A stretch of 57,472 nucleotides of DNA from assembly GCA_943324565.2 (NCBI GenBank), contig CALPMC020000003.1:1-57472 (forward strand), in the 5' to 3' direction. Positions 1 to 8,444 of this stretch are shown piece by piece. Position 1 is the stretch's first letter; the number at the start of each line of letters is the position of its first letter. The stretch comes from Chitinophaga pinensis. Lineage in GTDB: Bacteria; Bacteroidota; Bacteroidia; Flavobacteriales_D; Crocinitomicaceae. The notes under the pieces were generated by a model that made no database searches, was not told the origin of the DNA, and saw nothing but the letters and a program-made list of their open reading frames with translations. A program made the position numbers and the translations under genes.

Positions 1-97
1 AATTAATAACAGACCAAGAAAAAGGTTTGGATATGAAACCCCTATATTTGTAATGGAAAATTTATTGTTTAACCCAAAAGTTGCATTTGTTGCTTGA
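1..97 (+). mobile_element. C-terminal tail of an IS30-type transposase, cut by the window edge
   Basis: Frame 2 is open from the window edge to a TGA at 95-97 and encodes about 31 residues, beginning INNRPRKRFGYETP and ending in KVAFVA. The NNRPRK-(x)-GY-x-TP motif is the hallmark of the C-terminal end of IS30-family transposases (DDE integrase core). Only the tail is visible, so whether the element is intact to the left cannot be judged. The 190 bp that follow are very AT-rich and hold no other gene. A terminal inverted repeat probably lies just after the stop codon, but its partner is outside the window. The family assignment rests on this short motif only. Confidence 0.7.
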
Positions 98-288
98 ATT
101 CAGCTTTTCAAAAAAATATTTTTTTTTAATTTTGCTTAGAAATATCATTAAAACAACAAATTAAATTTATTTAATAATTTGAAATCTCAATATAATAATA
201 CATTAATATTAAAATAATAATTACATTTAATGTAGTTCAAAATCTAACACAATTAAATCAAAAAAATCAAAAATAAAGAAAAAACAAA

Positions 289-1125
289 ATGAAAACTTTA
301 AATAAGAATGAGCTAAAACTTACAAATAAAATTATATTTATTCAAGTGATATTATTAGGTTTTTTTTTAACCTCATGTTCTCATTTGTATTTCGATAGCA
401 TTCAACCCCGAGGAGGCGAATTACAAAATGAAATCCCCATTCAAATCCAAGGAAATTATTCAAAATGGTGTTTTTCCAATGAAGATGGTACGCAAATTTG
501 TTACGATGAAAAGGAGTTGTTTTCAACTGACTCTGTTGCATTAAAAAGTTTAGTTACCAAGGACACAAACATCATTAATTCGATGTTTTTTAAAATAGAC
601 TCAAAAACCATAGATATTAAATCACTCATGAATACTGATATGGATGGCATTCATAAGTTAAATGAGGATATTTTTTTATCAAGGATAAACAATTTTTATA
701 TTCTTAATTTTAAAGTTGATTCTAAGCAATATACCAAACAGAATGGCAAGGCACTTAAAAATGAGTTGTATGAATGTTTTGCCTTTGAATTAGATAGTTC
801 TGGTGTTACTCAAATATTTTTTATTGATCAATCTGTTCCTTTATTGAAAAAAGCGAAAACAATTATCCCTTCTGGCAGCGGAGAAGCAGCCTATATCTCG
901 AAGAAATCTCTTACAAAAAGAAATTTAGCAAAAGTAATGTATGCGCATCCTTTACGCTATATCCTTTTAGATAAGGAGAACGGTTCTGTAAATCGGATTG
1001 AACTGAATGAAGATGCAGGCATGGAATGTGGTGAATCTCGAAGAATTGGTTTAAAGTATAGAATGAGGAAAGTGAAAAAAAGTGAGTCAAAAGAGAATAC
1101 TGAATTGAAGCCTCTCAAATTCTAG
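289..1125 (+). CDS. hypothetical lipoprotein, 278 aa
   Basis: I do not recognise the family. Residues 1-13 are polar and charged; residues 14-29 form a hydrophobic segment ending in the lipobox LTSC, with Cys30 as the predicted lipidation site. This indicates export and anchoring in a membrane, probably the outer membrane as is common in Bacteroidota. The mature part is mixed alpha/beta in composition, has a basic C-terminus rich in Lys and Glu, and shows no catalytic motif that I can name. The n-region is longer than usual, but no better internal start precedes the hydrophobic segment. It stands alone between an IS30 tail and the convergent cyanophycin synthetase gene, so context gives no functional clue. 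Confidence 0.6.
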   Translation: MKTLNKNELKLTNKIIFIQVILLGFFLTSCSHLYFDSIQPRGGELQNEIPIQIQGNYSKWCFSNEDGTQICYDEKELFSTDSVALKSLVTKDTNIINSMFFKIDSKTIDIKSLMNTDMDGIHKLNEDIFLSRINNFYILNFKVDSKQYTKQNGKALKNELYECFAFELDSSGVTQIFFIDQSVPLLKKAKTIIPSGSGEAAYISKKSLTKRNLAKVMYAHPLRYILLDKENGSVNRIELNEDAGMECGESRRIGLKYRMRKVKKSESKENTELKPLKF

Positions 1126-1159
1126 TTTAAACTCGACATTTTTGTTTCTTAACTTTTGG

Positions 1160-1279
1160 ATGTTCTTTGTTTTTAAAATCATTTATTTATTAAAATCAAC
1201 ATATTCCGCAAAAATCGACGCACCATCACCACTGGATGAGAAACAACTGAAAGAATTGGGGATTAAGTTGAGAGGGTAA
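1160..1279 (+). pseudogene. 39-codon open frame, possible C-terminal gene scrap
   Basis: A short frame runs from an ATG at 1160 to a TAA at 1277. The first part is low-complexity hydrophobic sequence. The last 20 or so residues (SAKIDAPSPLDEKQLKELG, then IKLRG) read like the conserved end of a real protein, with a Pro-Ser-Pro turn followed by an amphipathic helix. It lies 35 bp after the lipoprotein gene and about 1 kb from an IS30 end, so it could be what was left after an insertion or deletion. I cannot name the parent protein, and a chance frame is possible. Confidence 0.25.
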
Positions 1280-1360
1280 ATTGTTTTGATCTTGAAATCA
1301 TATCAATCACCTAAATTCTAAAAATTATTGAGCTAGCATTTTTTAGTTTTATAATACAAA

Positions 1361-1385
1361 AAAACGGGTCATTACAACCCGTTTT
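1361..1385 (-). terminator. intrinsic terminator of cyanophycin synthetase
   Basis: A 9-bp perfect stem (AAAACGGGT / ACCCGTTTT) with a 7-nt loop lies 22 bp beyond the stop codon of the minus-strand gene. Read on the minus strand it is followed by a T-run, giving a standard factor-independent terminator. Confidence 0.75.
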
Positions 1386-1407
1386 CAATATATATGAGAT
1401 TAAAAAA

Positions 1408-4035
1408 TTAAGCAATCACACCTTGTTCTATTTCTGAGTCTAAATACGATTGAACGATATCAATTGCGTTATCGATTACATCACTTAAAGCAACGATGAA
1501 CGTTCCTTCTTCTGCCAAAGAAATAGCGTGGCGAATAGCTTCCGTTTCTAAAGTAACGACTTCGTAAGTTGATTCTTTGTCAGCACTTGCAATTCCTTCC
1601 AAAATCAATCCGATGATTTCTTCCTCTGTTCTTCCACGTAAATGTTTTTCTTGACGAATTACAATGTGGTCAAACATATTTCCTGCGATACGAGCACACT
1701 CACGAATGTCTTCGTCTCTGCGATCTCCAACTCCTGAAATGATTCCAATTTTGCGAGTCGCATCCACTGATTTCATGAAGTCTTCGATTCCTCGGTATCC
1801 GTTTGGATTGTGCGCAAAGTCAATCATTACTTTGAATTTCGAGAACTCAAAAATATTCATTCTTCCAGGTGTTTGAGCTGCTCCTGGTAGGAACGTTGCC
1901 AAAGAGAGTTTGATATCTTCTGTTTTGAATCCATACAAGTAAGAAGCTAAAGTGGCTGCCAATACATTAGCAATCATGAATTTAGCTTTTCCATTCATTG
2001 TCAATGGAATATGCGTTGCACGTTCTACACGGAATTTCCAATCACCTTTTTTGATGGTGATGAAACCATTTTCGTAGATAGCAGCAATTCCGCCTGCTTT
2101 ACAATGTTCCACAATCGCTGGCGCATTCTCGTCTAAGCTGAATAAAGCTACATTACAACTCAACGAATTTGCGATTTCTAAACAGTTTTCGTCTTCTCCG
2201 TTCAATACTGCCCAACCGTCTTTTTTAACGCTATCTACAACCACAGATTTCACGCGTGATAAATCTTTCAAATCGTGAATGTCACTGATTCCTAAATGAT
2301 CTTCTTGAATGTTGGTAATTACACCAATATCGCAACGACTGAAACCTAATCCAGAGCGTAAAATTCCACCACGAGCAGTTTCCAATACAGCAAATTCAAC
2401 ATTTGGATCTTTCAAAATATATTCAGCACTAAATGGTCCAGTTGTATCGCCCTTTTCCATCATGTGGTTTTGGATGTAGATACCATCAGAAGTGGTGAAA
2501 CCTACACGGAAACCGTTGTTTTTTACAATGTGCGATATCAAACGAGTAGTTGTTGTTTTTCCATTAGTTCCAGTAATTGCAATGATTGGAATACGTGAAG
2601 CTTTTCCTGGAGGGTACAACATGTCTATTACAGGAGAAGCAACGTTTCTAGGTAAACCTTCAGACGGTGCTAAGTGCATACGAAACCCAGGAGCTGCATT
2701 CACTTCCAAAATTACGCCACCGTTTTCTTTCAGTGATTGCGTTAAATTATCAGCCATGATATCAATACCACAAATGTCCAAGCCGATTACGCGCGAAATG
2801 CGTTCAGCCATAAAAATATTTTCAGGATGCATTAAATCAGTTACATCGATGGATGTTCCACCTGTACTCAAATTCGCAGTTGATTTCAAGTAAACGATTT
2901 CGCCTTCAGCAGGAACACTATCAACGGTATAATTTAATTTTTCTAATAATTCTAAAGTGTCTCGGTCAACGTCGATTTCTGTTAATACATTTTCGTGACC
3001 GTAACCTCTGCGCGGATCTTTATTTGTTTCGTCAATTAATAATTGAATTGAATCTCTTCCATTTCCAACAACATGTGCAGGAACGCGTTGAGCTGCAGCA
3101 ATTACCTTATTATCAATTACCAAAATACGGAAATCGTAACCAGTGATAAATTTCTCAACGATAACGCGACGCGAATATTTTTTAGCATATTCCAAACCAG
3201 CAACTGCGTCTTCCCAATTTGTAACGTTGATTGAGGCTCCTTTTCCATGATTTCCATCCAAAGGCTTCAAAACAATTGGATAACCGATGGATTTGATTGT
3301 TGCTTCTAAGTCTTCTTCATCTACAACGATATCTCCTTTTGCAACTGGAATCGATGAAGCGTCGAGCATTTTTTTCGTTTGTTCTTTATTACACGCAATG
3401 TCCACAGCGATGTTAGATGTTTTGCACGTAATTGTAGCTTGAAAACGCATTTGGTTAATTCCATAACCTAGTTGAATTAAGGAATTTGTTCCTAAGCGAA
3501 TCCAAGGAATATCGCGGGCAACAGCCTCGTCTACAATACTTCCGGTACTTGGCCCAAGGCGAACTTTTTCACGAATTTCACGCATTTTTTGAATGTCTGC
3601 TTGTAAATTGTAATCTGTTCCTGCAATTAAGGCCTCAGCAATATTTACTGCAGATTCAGCAGCAAACAATCCAACTTTTTCTTCAATGTAATTGAAAACA
3701 ACATTGTAAACTCCTGGTGTTTTTGTTTCGCGTGTTCGACCAAAACCAACTTCCATTCCTGCAAGCGTTTGAATTTCGAGTGCAACATGTTCAATTACGT
3801 GCCCCATCCAAGTACCGCGATCGACACGTTGAAAGAATCCGCCTTTACAACCTTCCGAGCAACGGTGGTCAATTAAAGTTGGAAGCAATGCTTCAATGCG
3901 TTCTCTAAATCCTGGTATCAGGTTGGTTGGGCGCTCTTCCATTTCCTCTAAATCGAGGCGCATTTGAATTAATTTTTTGCGTGTAATGCTCCAAATGTTT
4001 GGACCGCGAAGGGCTTGAATTTTTAATATCTTCAT
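1408..4035 (-). CDS. cphA: cyanophycin synthetase
   Basis: This enzyme polymerises aspartate and arginine, using ATP, into the nitrogen reserve cyanophycin (multi-L-arginyl-poly-L-aspartate). The 875-residue length is typical of the family. Three parts are visible: an N-terminal domain with the family-specific stretch around HRCSEGCKGGFF (near residue 60); an ATP-grasp domain with VLKPLDGNHGKGASI near 255; and a Mur-ligase-like half with the P-loop GTNGKTTTT near 485 and the substrate-region motif DFAHNP near 740. It is preceded by a TACCTTCA element resembling the phylum's -7 box and followed by a clear terminator, so it is probably transcribed alone. No cyanophycinase (cphB), second CphA or isoaspartyl dipeptidase lies nearby in the window. 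Confidence 0.95.
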   Translation of the reverse strand: MKILKIQALRGPNIWSITRKKLIQMRLDLEEMEERPTNLIPGFRERIEALLPTLIDHRCSEGCKGGFFQRVDRGTWMGHVIEHVALEIQTLAGMEVGFGRTRETKTPGVYNVVFNYIEEKVGLFAAESAVNIAEALIAGTDYNLQADIQKMREIREKVRLGPSTGSIVDEAVARDIPWIRLGTNSLIQLGYGINQMRFQATITCKTSNIAVDIACNKEQTKKMLDASSIPVAKGDIVVDEEDLEATIKSIGYPIVLKPLDGNHGKGASINVTNWEDAVAGLEYAKKYSRRVIVEKFITGYDFRILVIDNKVIAAAQRVPAHVVGNGRDSIQLLIDETNKDPRRGYGHENVLTEIDVDRDTLELLEKLNYTVDSVPAEGEIVYLKSTANLSTGGTSIDVTDLMHPENIFMAERISRVIGLDICGIDIMADNLTQSLKENGGVILEVNAAPGFRMHLAPSEGLPRNVASPVIDMLYPPGKASRIPIIAITGTNGKTTTTRLISHIVKNNGFRVGFTTSDGIYIQNHMMEKGDTTGPFSAEYILKDPNVEFAVLETARGGILRSGLGFSRCDIGVITNIQEDHLGISDIHDLKDLSRVKSVVVDSVKKDGWAVLNGEDENCLEIANSLSCNVALFSLDENAPAIVEHCKAGGIAAIYENGFITIKKGDWKFRVERATHIPLTMNGKAKFMIANVLAATLASYLYGFKTEDIKLSLATFLPGAAQTPGRMNIFEFSKFKVMIDFAHNPNGYRGIEDFMKSVDATRKIGIISGVGDRRDEDIRECARIAGNMFDHIVIRQEKHLRGRTEEEIIGLILEGIASADKESTYEVVTLETEAIRHAISLAEEGTFIVALSDVIDNAIDIVQSYLDSEIEQGVIA

Positions 4036-4212
4036 GGGTTTCTGAGTTGAAAATTTAGTTTAGAAACTTGAAGGTAAAAAAAAGATTTAAAACTTGAAAT
4101 ATTCTATCAAATTTATATTCAAAGAAATTTATTTAGACATAAAAGAAATAAAAAAAAAATAATTTTTAAAATTAATTTAAAGAGGTAAAGTGTTGAAATA
4201 CAGAACTAATAA

Positions 4213-4764
4213 TTATGAACTAAATTGACATTTTTCTTTACTAATACTTTTACGAACTTCTTCATTTGATAAATGAAGAAAATCAGATTTTAGTATAGTT
4301 CGCTTTTCTTTAGAAAGTTTTTTGATTGTCATTCCTTCAGCGAAACGTCTGATTTGTTCGTCGTTCTCCAAAATAATTCCGGGCGCTTCTACCAATTCTC
4401 CATTTTCGTTTTTCGCTGCCATAGTAAAGTAACAAGAATTAGTGTGTTTTACAACTCCTGTTTTAGGATTTAAAGCTTCAATCCGCATTCCGATTATCAA
4501 GGAAGTTTTACCAACGTAATTCACAGATGCTTTCAATGAAACTAATTCTCCAACTTCAACTGGATTTAAAAATTCAACACCATCCACTGCAACAGTTACC
4601 GCGTAGTTACCACAATGTTTAACAGCTGTTACATATGCCACTTTATCCATTAATGATAATAAAATCCCCCCATGTACTTTTCCTCCAAAATTGGAATAAC
4701 TTGGAATCATGAGTTCAGTTAGTATGGTTTCAGAATCGGATACTTTTTTAAAAGAAGTGTACAT
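4213..4764 (-). CDS. acyl-CoA thioesterase, hotdog fold
   Basis: The protein is 183 aa. A single hotdog domain occupies roughly residues 10-125. The motif GGKVHGGILLSLMDKVAY (about residues 27-44) is the helix and active-site region of the YciA/BFIT-type acyl-CoA hydrolases, with the conserved His-Gly-Gly and an acidic residue in the following helix. The family hydrolyses acyl-CoA thioesters to free acid and CoA in the cytoplasm as hexamers. The last 50 residues are a charged extension found in many Bacteroidota members. Chain-length preference cannot be read from the sequence. The gene appears monocistronic, with gaps of 177 and 133 bp around it. Confidence 0.88.
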   Translation of the reverse strand: MYTSFKKVSDSETILTELMIPSYSNFGGKVHGGILLSLMDKVAYVTAVKHCGNYAVTVAVDGVEFLNPVEVGELVSLKASVNYVGKTSLIIGMRIEALNPKTGVVKHTNSCYFTMAAKNENGELVEAPGIILENDEQIRRFAEGMTIKKLSKEKRTILKSDFLHLSNEEVRKSISKEKCQFSS

Positions 4765-4897
4765 TTTAGTTGAATTTAATCCGGAAAGTAATAATTTCTA
4801 ACCTTTAAACTGAAGCGATATTATTTGGTATAACTTCATTCATGGTCTTCTGCTTTGAAAATAGGGGATAGTGGTTGTTATAATTAATACATCTTTT

Positions 4898-5308
4898 TTA
4901 TATCAATAGCACACCTTTTCGTTTAAAAGCCTCTAAGTATTTAAAGTTTTCTTCGATCAAGGATTCCGCTGGAAAAACAAATCGTTTGTCATAAAGAACG
5001 TCTTCCACCCAAAAACTCACCCAATATTCATTAGCCAGCCCAAAAATATCAGGCATTATTGGTTCAATTTTAGCAATTTCATTCGGCAACAACACCTCAA
5101 TTCCGTGGCGCAAAGTAGAGGTTTTTATTTTTTCACCAGTCGCTGTGTTTTCACCGTAACCTGTGCTAGCAACGATGATTCCCTCCATTATATCATCTCG
5201 CAAACTAATTAGGTAAACTGTATATTCCTTCTCATTATCCTCGTTAATACTTTGAATAACAGCAACACCTACATTTTCAACTTTTGGTCCTAAAAGCTCC
5301 TCTTTCAT
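4898..5308 (-). CDS. conserved hypothetical protein, 136 aa
   Basis: A soluble, acidic small protein without signal peptide or membrane segment. I do not recognise a named domain. The first half looks like a beta-rich domain (VGVAVIQSI, YTVYLISLRD, EGIIVASTGYG), and the second half contains YWVSFWVEDVLYDKRFVFP followed by a short helix and KRKGVLLI. The start codon follows the stop of the upstream serine-hydrolase gene without a gap, and it is the last gene of a four-gene run with the sugar-phosphate isomerase and lipB, so translational coupling is likely. Its role is unknown. Confidence 0.65.
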   Translation of the reverse strand: MKEELLGPKVENVGVAVIQSINEDNEKEYTVYLISLRDDIMEGIIVASTGYGENTATGEKIKTSTLRHGIEVLLPNEIAKIEPIMPDIFGLANEYWVSFWVEDVLYDKRFVFPAESLIEENFKYLEAFKRKGVLLI

Positions 5309-6544
5309 TTACTTTTTAATTTTATTCGCTATTCGTTCACCCATTGTTAGGTAATAAAAAATGTCCCAAGAATGTCCTACTCTTTGATCGTTCACTTTAC
5401 AGAATGATTTATCGTCTTTCTTTGCTTTCGGTATAAGATAATTAGTAGTTTTTCTATGTCCTAAACGCACAATCATTCTTCCTGTTTTAGGCATTACCAT
5501 AATGTATTGCCCGCCTAAACCTCTGTAGTAATGAACCGGATTTCCGAAGTTTGGATACACCCAAGTTTGAAATCCATAACGCGTATTTACAATTCCTTCT
5601 TCGGTTTGAATAGGAGGTGTTTTAACCATTTCTTGCATGTACCATTCAGGAACGATTTGTTTTGAACCGATTTTCCCTTGATTTAATAGTAAGAATCCTA
5701 GCAATGCAAAATCTCTTGGCGATGCGTACAAACAACAATATGCTTTTTCGTCACCATTTTCTTTATCCAAACTCCAGTAGGCTGTTTGTCCTGCTCCCAT
5801 TGGTTTCCAAAGCCAATCTTCCGTTAATTCAGCTATGGTTTTTCCTGTTGCTTTCTTTAAAACAAAAGCTAAAATTTGTGTGTCTCCACTTTGATAATTG
5901 AAAATTGTTCCCGGTTGTACCACTACTTTCTGACGAGTTACTAAACCGTATAAATCATCTGTGTAATAAGCTTCTGCTGTTTCGGACAAAGGATTTACAC
6001 CACTTTCTTCCCAGTCAAATCCTGCAGCCATTAACAACAAATGACGAATAGTTACTTTGTCTCTACCGTTTTCTTTGAATTCAGGAATGTAGTTGCCAAC
6101 TGGTTCTTCCACGCTTTTAACAAAACCTTTTTCAATCGCAATACCTATTAATAAACTGATAACAGTTTTTCCTGCGGAGAAAGAATTTGAAACCGTTTCG
6201 CGATTGTGAATTCCCCAATATTTTTCAAATAATAAAGTGTCATTTTGAAATACTAAGAATGCTTGTGTTTTCCATTTTTTGTGGAATTTTTCCTCATTTG
6301 CAGTAAAACTTGCTTTGTTGAAATGAGCATGTTCCTTCCATTGAAATGATTTGTCAGCAGTTTCAATTGTTGCCTTCGGAAAAACATCTAAATCGTAAAT
6401 GGTTGGACCAGTTTTCCCAATCAAATATGTATTTGCAAGACCACTGTATAAATAGTAACGACCCGTTAAGACTATAAATAAATTTCCTCCAATGAGCACT
6501 ACTAAAATGAAGTAAATCAGGTAACGCAACAGTTTTTTAAGCAT
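5309..6544 (-). CDS. serine hydrolase, class C beta-lactamase / penicillin-binding fold
   Basis: The protein is 411 aa with an N-terminal membrane anchor (residues about 8-27) and a beta-lactamase-like domain facing the periplasm. The nucleophile motif SxxK is seen as S123-A-G-K126. The second motif is YQS within FNYQSGDTQ near residue 215. An HYYRGLGGQY segment near 337 sits where the third motif (KTG or HxG) is expected. The family contains esterases, DD-peptidases and amide hydrolases; true beta-lactamase activity should not be assumed. It starts 3 bp after lipB and abuts the downstream hypothetical gene, so it is co-transcribed in the isomerase-lipB operon. The substrate is unknown. Confidence 0.85.
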   Translation of the reverse strand: MLKKLLRYLIYFILVVLIGGNLFIVLTGRYYLYSGLANTYLIGKTGPTIYDLDVFPKATIETADKSFQWKEHAHFNKASFTANEEKFHKKWKTQAFLVFQNDTLLFEKYWGIHNRETVSNSFSAGKTVISLLIGIAIEKGFVKSVEEPVGNYIPEFKENGRDKVTIRHLLLMAAGFDWEESGVNPLSETAEAYYTDDLYGLVTRQKVVVQPGTIFNYQSGDTQILAFVLKKATGKTIAELTEDWLWKPMGAGQTAYWSLDKENGDEKAYCCLYASPRDFALLGFLLLNQGKIGSKQIVPEWYMQEMVKTPPIQTEEGIVNTRYGFQTWVYPNFGNPVHYYRGLGGQYIMVMPKTGRMIVRLGHRKTTNYLIPKAKKDDKSFCKVNDQRVGHSWDIFYYLTMGERIANKIKK

Positions 6545-6547
6545 ACA

Positions 6548-7246
6548 TTAAAGTTTAAATTCAAACAATTCTGAAAGATGATTCAAGAGTTTTGTGCTAA
6601 CTTCTTCTATGTCGACTTTACGCTGTAGCTCTTGTTGCATTGAAGTTACAGCTTTATCATCAATCCCACAAGGAATTATATTAGAAAAATAATTTAAATC
6701 TGTATTTACGTTAAAACCTATGCCATGCATTGTGACCCAACGCGAGCATTTAACGCCCATTGCACAGATTTTTCGAGCTCTTTCGGTTGTACCATCAATC
6801 CAAACACCAGTGAGGCCTTCAACCCTTCCGCTTTCAATTCCGAAATCAGCCAATGTTCGAATGACAGCTTCTTCCAAAAAGCGCATATATTTATGGATGT
6901 CGGTGAAAAATTGTTCTAAGTCGAAAATCGGATAAACAACCAACTGACCTGGACCATGATAGGTAATGTCGCCACCACGATTGATTTTGTAATAACACGC
7001 CTCTTTTTCGGCAAGTTGTTCTTCATTAAGCAATAAATGCTCTATTTTGCCACTTTTACCCAAAGTATAAACGTGTGGATGCTGACAAAACAGTAAATAA
7101 TTGTGTGGAATTTCGGTTGTTTGACCGTTGCGAAAGGCAATCTTTAAATCAACTGCTTCTTTTAATAATTTTTCTTGATAATCCCAGGCCTCTTTGTAAT
7201 CAACGAGACCTAGGAATTCACAAGTAACTTTTTTTGGTTGATTCAT
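6548..7246 (-). CDS. lipB: lipoyl(octanoyl) transferase
   Basis: LipB moves the octanoyl group from octanoyl-acyl carrier protein to lipoyl domains of 2-oxoacid dehydrogenases and the glycine cleavage system; this is the first step of lipoate assembly. The 232-aa length fits. The signature RGGDITYHGPGQLVVYP lies near residues 92-108. The catalytic Lys lies in AMGVKCSRW and the catalytic Cys in IIPCGI, both typical of the family. The start abuts the stop of the isomerase gene upstream and the stop is 3 bp before the serine hydrolase, so the gene is part of an operon. No lipA is in the window. Confidence 0.95.
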   Translation of the reverse strand: MNQPKKVTCEFLGLVDYKEAWDYQEKLLKEAVDLKIAFRNGQTTEIPHNYLLFCQHPHVYTLGKSGKIEHLLLNEEQLAEKEACYYKINRGGDITYHGPGQLVVYPIFDLEQFFTDIHKYMRFLEEAVIRTLADFGIESGRVEGLTGVWIDGTTERARKICAMGVKCSRWVTMHGIGFNVNTDLNYFSNIIPCGIDDKAVTSMQQELQRKVDIEEVSTKLLNHLSELFEFKL

Positions 7247-8230
7247 TTAGAATTTAGCCATTTCTCCTTTTAAGTAATCAATTATTGCGATGTCGATAAT
7301 GTCAGCACCGTTCAAATTACATAAGTAGTAAGAAGCCCAATCAACTACGTTTATCAAGTACAAAGAACGTTGGATGAATGTGTCGCCTTTTGCTTCCAAT
7401 TTGTAGATTTTACCACAGATTTTCTCAACGTGCGCCATCGTTATTTCCAAACGTTTTTGGTTTCTCGGGTGCAAATCTCCTGTACAGAAGAATAGTGGTG
7501 CAAAACGTGCATCTCCACCTGTCCAACCAACTAATTCGTTGTGGTTCATTTCAGGAATTGTGTGATGCCATCCTAAATATTTTGAATTTTCATTGAATTG
7601 TTGACGTGCACGAACGATTACTCCTTCGTATTTAGTTTCAGCATAATAAATACCAACTTTACCATATAAGAAGTCAGCGATTTCTTTTGCTTTTTCGTGA
7701 ATTTCAGTGTTGTCAGCATTTAACAAATCAACTGCACTGCGCATTTCATCAATATTCGATGCAGAAGTTAATCCCAATTTTGCTAAAATATCCAACAATT
7801 GAACTACAGAAAATGCTAAAGCACTTCTTGGTGGATTTCCACCAGGAACGATAACGTAGTCATAGCTATTTTCTTCGCAGAAAGAAGCCAAATGTCCACC
7901 GCTACAAATTCCGATGATGTGACATCCAATTTCTTTTGCTTCAGCGATACTCATAGTAGTTTCTTCTGTATTTCCAGAATAAGAAGATCCGATTACAAGC
8001 GTGTTTGCATCTACAAAAGCAGGTAACGAATATTCGTTGCTAATGATGATTGGAACTTTAATTTCGTCTTGAACCCAGTTTGAAACGATTTTCGCTCCGA
8101 TTCCAGATCCACCCAATCCACAGATTAAGATGTTTTTAATTTCGTTTTTTGGTTGTTGATAGTTTTTCCCACTTGCGATTGCAATTGCATCAACGATGTT
8201 TTGCGGGAAGGCTTCGATTAGTTGTTTCAT
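7247..8230 (-). CDS. bifunctional phosphoglucose/phosphomannose isomerase
   Basis: The 327-aa protein carries an SIS sugar-phosphate-binding fold. The phosphate-binding loop ICGLGGSGIGAK is at about residues 36-47 and a second Ser/Thr-rich loop, GSSYSGNTEETT, at about 81-92. EMNHNELVGW near 225 matches the C-terminal catalytic Glu region of the bifunctional PGI/PMI family, known from archaea and many Bacteroidota. The predicted reaction interconverts fructose-6-phosphate with glucose-6-phosphate or mannose-6-phosphate. It is the first gene of a tightly spaced operon with lipB, a serine hydrolase and a hypothetical protein. Dual specificity is inferred from family membership. Confidence 0.87.
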   Translation of the reverse strand: MKQLIEAFPQNIVDAIAIASGKNYQQPKNEIKNILICGLGGSGIGAKIVSNWVQDEIKVPIIISNEYSLPAFVDANTLVIGSSYSGNTEETTMSIAEAKEIGCHIIGICSGGHLASFCEENSYDYVIVPGGNPPRSALAFSVVQLLDILAKLGLTSASNIDEMRSAVDLLNADNTEIHEKAKEIADFLYGKVGIYYAETKYEGVIVRARQQFNENSKYLGWHHTIPEMNHNELVGWTGGDARFAPLFFCTGDLHPRNQKRLEITMAHVEKICGKIYKLEAKGDTFIQRSLYLINVVDWASYYLCNLNGADIIDIAIIDYLKGEMAKF

Positions 8231-8326
8231 TTTTTTTGTTTTGATATTAGGATTTTTGGACTTTAAGATATTAGGACTTTATGAGAGAATGACTTTTGTT
8301 ATTTTGTTCAAAGTAAGATTCGAGCC

Positions 8327-8400
8327 TCCCCCTTTGAAGGGGGACTGAGGGGGATGACATTAATAAACATCACCTCCCTCAATCCCTCCTCAAGGAGGGA
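8327..8400. repeat. G/C-rich inverted-pair intergenic repeat (REP/BIME-like)
   Basis: Two related half-units face each other. Each is itself a palindrome: TCCCCCTTTGAAGGGGGA at 8327-8344 and TCCCTCCTCAAGGAGGGA at 8383-8400. Each is followed, reading inward, by a TGAGGG(G/A)G(A/G)TGA stretch, so the whole 74 bp folds into one long imperfect hairpin with a short AT centre. It stands out strongly from the AT-rich background and lies between the carboxyltransferase and isomerase genes. Such units recur in intergenic DNA of many Bacteroidota. It may act as a terminator or mRNA end. Confidence 0.75.
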
Positions 8401-8444
8401 AGAAATTCACTTTTAACTTTCAAGTCTACATTTTTCATTCTTAA

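Noticed and set aside
5309..6544. Calling the serine hydrolase a beta-lactamase resistance gene
   Set aside because: It has an SxxK motif and the fold, but the family is dominated by esterases and peptidases, it has an N-terminal anchor and lies in a housekeeping operon, and nothing in the sequence shows antibiotic hydrolysis.
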